A stretch of DNA of 64,000 nt from Maribacter algarum (ex Lu et al. 2025) (nom. illeg.) (GTDB lineage Bacteria; Bacteroidota; Bacteroidia; Flavobacteriales; Flavobacteriaceae). Below, one piece after another: positions 61,538 to 64,000 of the stretch (position 1 is the stretch's first letter; every line of letters starts with the position of its first letter). The stretch is from contig CANMAW010000002.1 of assembly GCA_947495915.1 (NCBI GenBank), positions 1 through 64,000 on the forward strand. The letters are read 5' to 3'. Below the pieces are notes generated by a model that was given only the letters and a program-made list of their open reading frames with translations, ran no database searches and was not told the DNA's origin. The position numbers and the translations under genes are program-made.

Positions 61538-62884
61538 ATGAAAAAGGTGACATACCGCAATCGAATTTCTAAAGTTTTAGGGTTCAGTATTTTAGTTTTT
61601 CTTTTTACTTCAAATTCACTTTTAGCGCAGGCTGAACCTGTAGCTGATGCTTCAGTTGAGCAAGTGGCAGAGGCTTCTGGTGGCGATGCGGCAGCGGGTA
61701 AATCGCTTTTTAATCAAAACTGTGCTGCGTGTCATTCTTTAAATCGAAAAATGACGGGTCCTGCATTGGCAAATGTAGAAAGTCGTTTGGCTGAAGATGA
61801 AGGTTTAGATCGTCAATGGTTGTATGCTTGGATTAAAAATAGTCCGGGTATGATTAAGTCTGGTGATGCTTACGCGAATAAGATTTATAATGAATATAAT
61901 AAAGCAGCGATGACTGCTTTTCCTACGCTATCAAACACTGATATTGATAATATTTTGGCGTATACTGCGGCAGGTCCGGTGGCGGCAACAACAACGGCAA
62001 CTCTGCCTGGTGATCCTGTTCAGGCTAAATCAACTGGAATATCAAATGAGATCATTTTAGGGGCGCTTGCTTTGGTTTTTGCGTTACTTGTTTTTATGTT
62101 GATTTCGGTTAACAAGACGCTTAGGCGTGTAATGCAAGCTAATGGTGTTGATGTTGAAAAAGAAAGCCCTAAGGGATTGCCTATTTGGAAAGCTTTTGCT
62201 AAAAATCAATTTTTGGTTTTAGTGACCACAATATTTTTGCTTTTAGGTAGTGCGTATTTTGCTTATGGATGGATGATGCAAGTTGGGGTAGATCAGGGGT
62301 ATGAGCCTATTCAACCAATTCATTATTCTCATAGAATTCATGCAGGAGACAATAAAATTGAATGTAAGTATTGTCATTCTTCAGCTAGAAAGTCAAAAAC
62401 TTCTGGTATTCCATCGTTGAACGTTTGTATGAATTGTCATAAATCAATCTATCAAGTTGCAGATGCTACCTTGGCTGAAGGTAAGCAGTATGGGATAGAT
62501 TATAATGAGGAAATTCAAAAGCTGTATAGTGCGGTTGGTTGGGATGAAGAGAATCAAAAGTATACTGGTGAGACAAAGGCAGTGGAATGGGTTCGAGTTC
62601 ATAATCTTCCTGATTTCGCGTACTTTAATCACTCGCAACACGTAGAAGTAGGTGAGATTGCATGTCAAACGTGTCATGGTCCTGTTGAAGAAATGGAAAT
62701 TATGTCGCAGTATTCTCCGCTTACCATGGGTTGGTGTGTGAATTGTCATAGAGAAACAGAGGTGAAGGTTGAGGGTAATGAGTATTATGCTAAAATTCAC
62801 GAAGAGCTTTCTAAAAAGTATGGGGTTGAAACGCTTACAGCTGCTCAAATGGGTGGTTTGGAGTGTGGTAAATGTCACTATTAA
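61538..62884 (+). CDS. actA: Alternative Complex III subunit A: multiheme cytochrome c (fused mono- and pentaheme)
   Basis: A 448-residue exported c-type cytochrome with a signal peptide (ending LLAQA). A monoheme domain holds CAACH (62-66). A membrane helix lies at about 170-190 (IILGALALVFALLVFML), a second at about 225-245. The pentaheme domain shows CKYCH (276-280), CMNCH, CQTCH, CVNCH and CGKCH (near the C-terminus), giving six CxxCH motifs in total. ActA passes electrons from quinol to cytochrome c in Alternative Complex III. It is the first act gene; actB follows 34 bases later. Confidence 0.9.
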   Translation: MKKVTYRNRISKVLGFSILVFLFTSNSLLAQAEPVADASVEQVAEASGGDAAAGKSLFNQNCAACHSLNRKMTGPALANVESRLAEDEGLDRQWLYAWIKNSPGMIKSGDAYANKIYNEYNKAAMTAFPTLSNTDIDNILAYTAAGPVAATTTATLPGDPVQAKSTGISNEIILGALALVFALLVFMLISVNKTLRRVMQANGVDVEKESPKGLPIWKAFAKNQFLVLVTTIFLLLGSAYFAYGWMMQVGVDQGYEPIQPIHYSHRIHAGDNKIECKYCHSSARKSKTSGIPSLNVCMNCHKSIYQVADATLAEGKQYGIDYNEEIQKLYSAVGWDEENQKYTGETKAVEWVRVHNLPDFAYFNHSQHVEVGEIACQTCHGPVEEMEIMSQYSPLTMGWCVNCHRETEVKVEGNEYYAKIHEELSKKYGVETLTAAQMGGLECGKCHY

Positions 62885-62918
62885 TAAAATTAAAGAGTAG
62901 CTAATTACAGATATACGT

Positions 62919-64000
62919 ATGGCATCAAACAAAAAATATTGGAAAAGTGAAGCGGAGTTAAATCCTAACGATTCCATTGTTGAGGCGCTAAGACAAAATG
63001 AATTTGTCGAAGACATTCCTGTTGATGAGTTTTTAGGTGATAAAGAAACTTTAGAATCTACAAACACGAACAGAAGAGACTTTTTAAAATATGTGGGTTT
63101 TAGTACGGCGGCTGCTTCTTTGGCTGCATGTGAAGGGCCGGTCATAAAATCTATACCTTATGTGGTTGCTCCTGAAAATATAGTTCCAGGGGTGGCAAAT
63201 TATTATGCAACAACCATAGCTAATGGTTTTGACTTTGCGAGTATTTTGATAAAGACTCGTGAGGGAAGACCTATTAAGGTTGAGAATAATAAAGAAGCTA
63301 ACGTTGGTGGCGGTGCGAATGCACGTGTTCAGGCTTCGGTACTTTCATTGTATGATAGTACTAGGTTGCAAGGGCCTAAATCGGCTGAAGGTGATGTTTC
63401 TTGGGATGTAATTGATGCTGCTGTAAAAAGTAAATTAAATTCAGGAAAGCAAGTGGCATTATTGACGCAGACGTATAGTAGTCCGTCAACTTCTAGATTG
63501 ATTGCTGAATTTAAAGAAGTAAACAACAATGTTAGACATGTAACGTATGATGCTATCTCTGAAGAGGCTGCCTTGGCTGCTTTTGAGGCTCGATATGGCG
63601 AAAGAGCCATGGCTGATTACGATTTTGAAAAAGCCGACCTCATTGTTTCTTTTGGTGCTGATTTTCTAGGAGATTGGCAAGGTGGTGGATATGATGCTGG
63701 ATATGCAAAAGGTCGAGTGCCAAAGAATGGTAAAATGTCAAGACATGTGCAGTTTGAATCAAACATGTCTTTGACTGGTGCAAATGCTGATAAGCGTGTG
63801 CCATTGTCTTCTCAGTTTCAAAAAGTTGCTTTAGCTTATGTATATGCGAAGTTAAATGGCACTAGTGCTGGAGGAGATTTACCTGCTGATGCACAAAGGG
63901 TTTTAGATGGAGTGGTGTCTGGAATCAGAAAGACAAAGAGTCGTGCAGTGATAGTTTCTGGTATTGATGATGTGAATGTGCAGGCTGTTGTTCTTGCGAT
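62919..64000 (+). CDS. actB: Alternative Complex III subunit B: molybdopterin-oxidoreductase-like iron-sulfur protein (partial)
   Basis: The first 360 residues of ActB; the gene runs off the window. An unusual internal twin-arginine signal NRRDFLKYVGFSTAAAS has its RR at residues 52-53, so about 50 residues precede it, the variant-Tat arrangement known for this subunit. SFGADFLGDW follows in the molybdopterin-like domain that in this family has lost the cofactor. The C-terminal iron-sulfur ferredoxin part is expected beyond the window. Confidence 0.88.
   Translation, partial: MASNKKYWKSEAELNPNDSIVEALRQNEFVEDIPVDEFLGDKETLESTNTNRRDFLKYVGFSTAAASLAACEGPVIKSIPYVVAPENIVPGVANYYATTIANGFDFASILIKTREGRPIKVENNKEANVGGGANARVQASVLSLYDSTRLQGPKSAEGDVSWDVIDAAVKSKLNSGKQVALLTQTYSSPSTSRLIAEFKEVNNNVRHVTYDAISEEAALAAFEARYGERAMADYDFEKADLIVSFGADFLGDWQGGGYDAGYAKGRVPKNGKMSRHVQFESNMSLTGANADKRVPLSSQFQKVALAYVYAKLNGTSAGGDLPADAQRVLDGVVSGIRKTKSRAVIVSGIDDVNVQAVVLA

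Noticed and set aside
62444-63145. Minus-strand open frame of 233 codons across actA and actB
   Set aside because: Both genes on the plus strand are recognised; the frame spans the junction with no signal of its own.
1-64000. CRISPR array, insertion sequence, phage or integron
   Set aside because: No set of regularly spaced direct repeats, transposase, integrase or att-like repeat was seen by eye; a dedicated repeat search was not possible.

Overview
The window is a stretch of chromosome from a low-GC Bacteroidetes bacterium, most likely a (marine) member of the Flavobacteriaceae. The evidence is a short C-terminal domain of the type IX secretion (T9SS) kind, DUF4097, DUF5916 and DUF2723 proteins, an Alternative Complex III (act) respiratory operon, many short-lipobox lipoproteins, genes without Shine-Dalgarno sequences, and promoters of the Bacteroidetes type (TTG, about 19 bases, TAnnTTTG). 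No rRNA, CRISPR array, transposase, integrase or phage gene was seen. The organism name is an inference; no database search was possible.

Layout. 1-2443: tail of a probable dehydrogenase, KDPG aldolase and an Nramp-like transporter that lacks the metal-binding motifs (a sugar-acid catabolism end). 2585-8534: envelope-sugar genes (Kdo transferase, DegT-type aminotransferase, galE), an exported amidohydrolase and small hypotheticals. 9064-14144: 2-oxoglutarate dehydrogenase E1 and E2 genes with an exported M23 peptidase gene coupled between them. 14233-16686: aspartic protease, TatD hydrolase, asparaginase I, tRNA-Ser. 16770-21211: an ExbB/ExbD energy-transduction cluster with two separate ExbD pairs and a beta-barrel gene between them. 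21215-28718 (minus strand): PAP2-like protein, rpoN, asnS, RND/MMPL exporter, frr, pyrH. 28892-33993 (plus strand): M61 peptidase lipoprotein, then an ECF sigma / HEAT-repeat anti-sigma / two DUF4097 operon; this block lies between pyrH-frr and tsf. 34064-37303 (minus): tsf, rpsB, rpsI, rplM. 37550-42282: DUF5916 outer-membrane protein, two related small lipoproteins and a miniature T9SS protein. 42440-50054: polA, a membrane protein, glycosylasparaginase, cutC, metallophosphoesterase, a cysteine-less thioredoxin fold. 50113-56045: DUF2723 membrane glycosyltransferase-like protein, tRNA-Gln, DUF2721 protein, a 47-residue membrane peptide, cation/proton antiporter. 56401-60872: rimP-nusA-infB. 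60931-64000: SPOR protein and the start of the act operon (actA complete, actB cut by the window end).

Most of the window is housekeeping: translation (rplM, rpsI, rpsB, tsf, frr, asnS, rimP-nusA-infB, two tRNAs), central metabolism and respiration (ODH, act operon), DNA repair (polA) and envelope biogenesis. No clearly new multi-gene defence or mobile system is visible. The less ordinary elements are: the ECF sigma / HEAT anti-sigma / double DUF4097 operon inserted in the ribosomal-protein neighbourhood; the duplicated ExbD pairs with a conserved CxxC motif; ribosomal protein S2 fused to a helix-hairpin-helix domain, behind a structured leader; an attenuator-like hairpin before rimP-nusA; the motif-less Nramp protein; and a 14-base -7 region shared exactly by sucA and actA.
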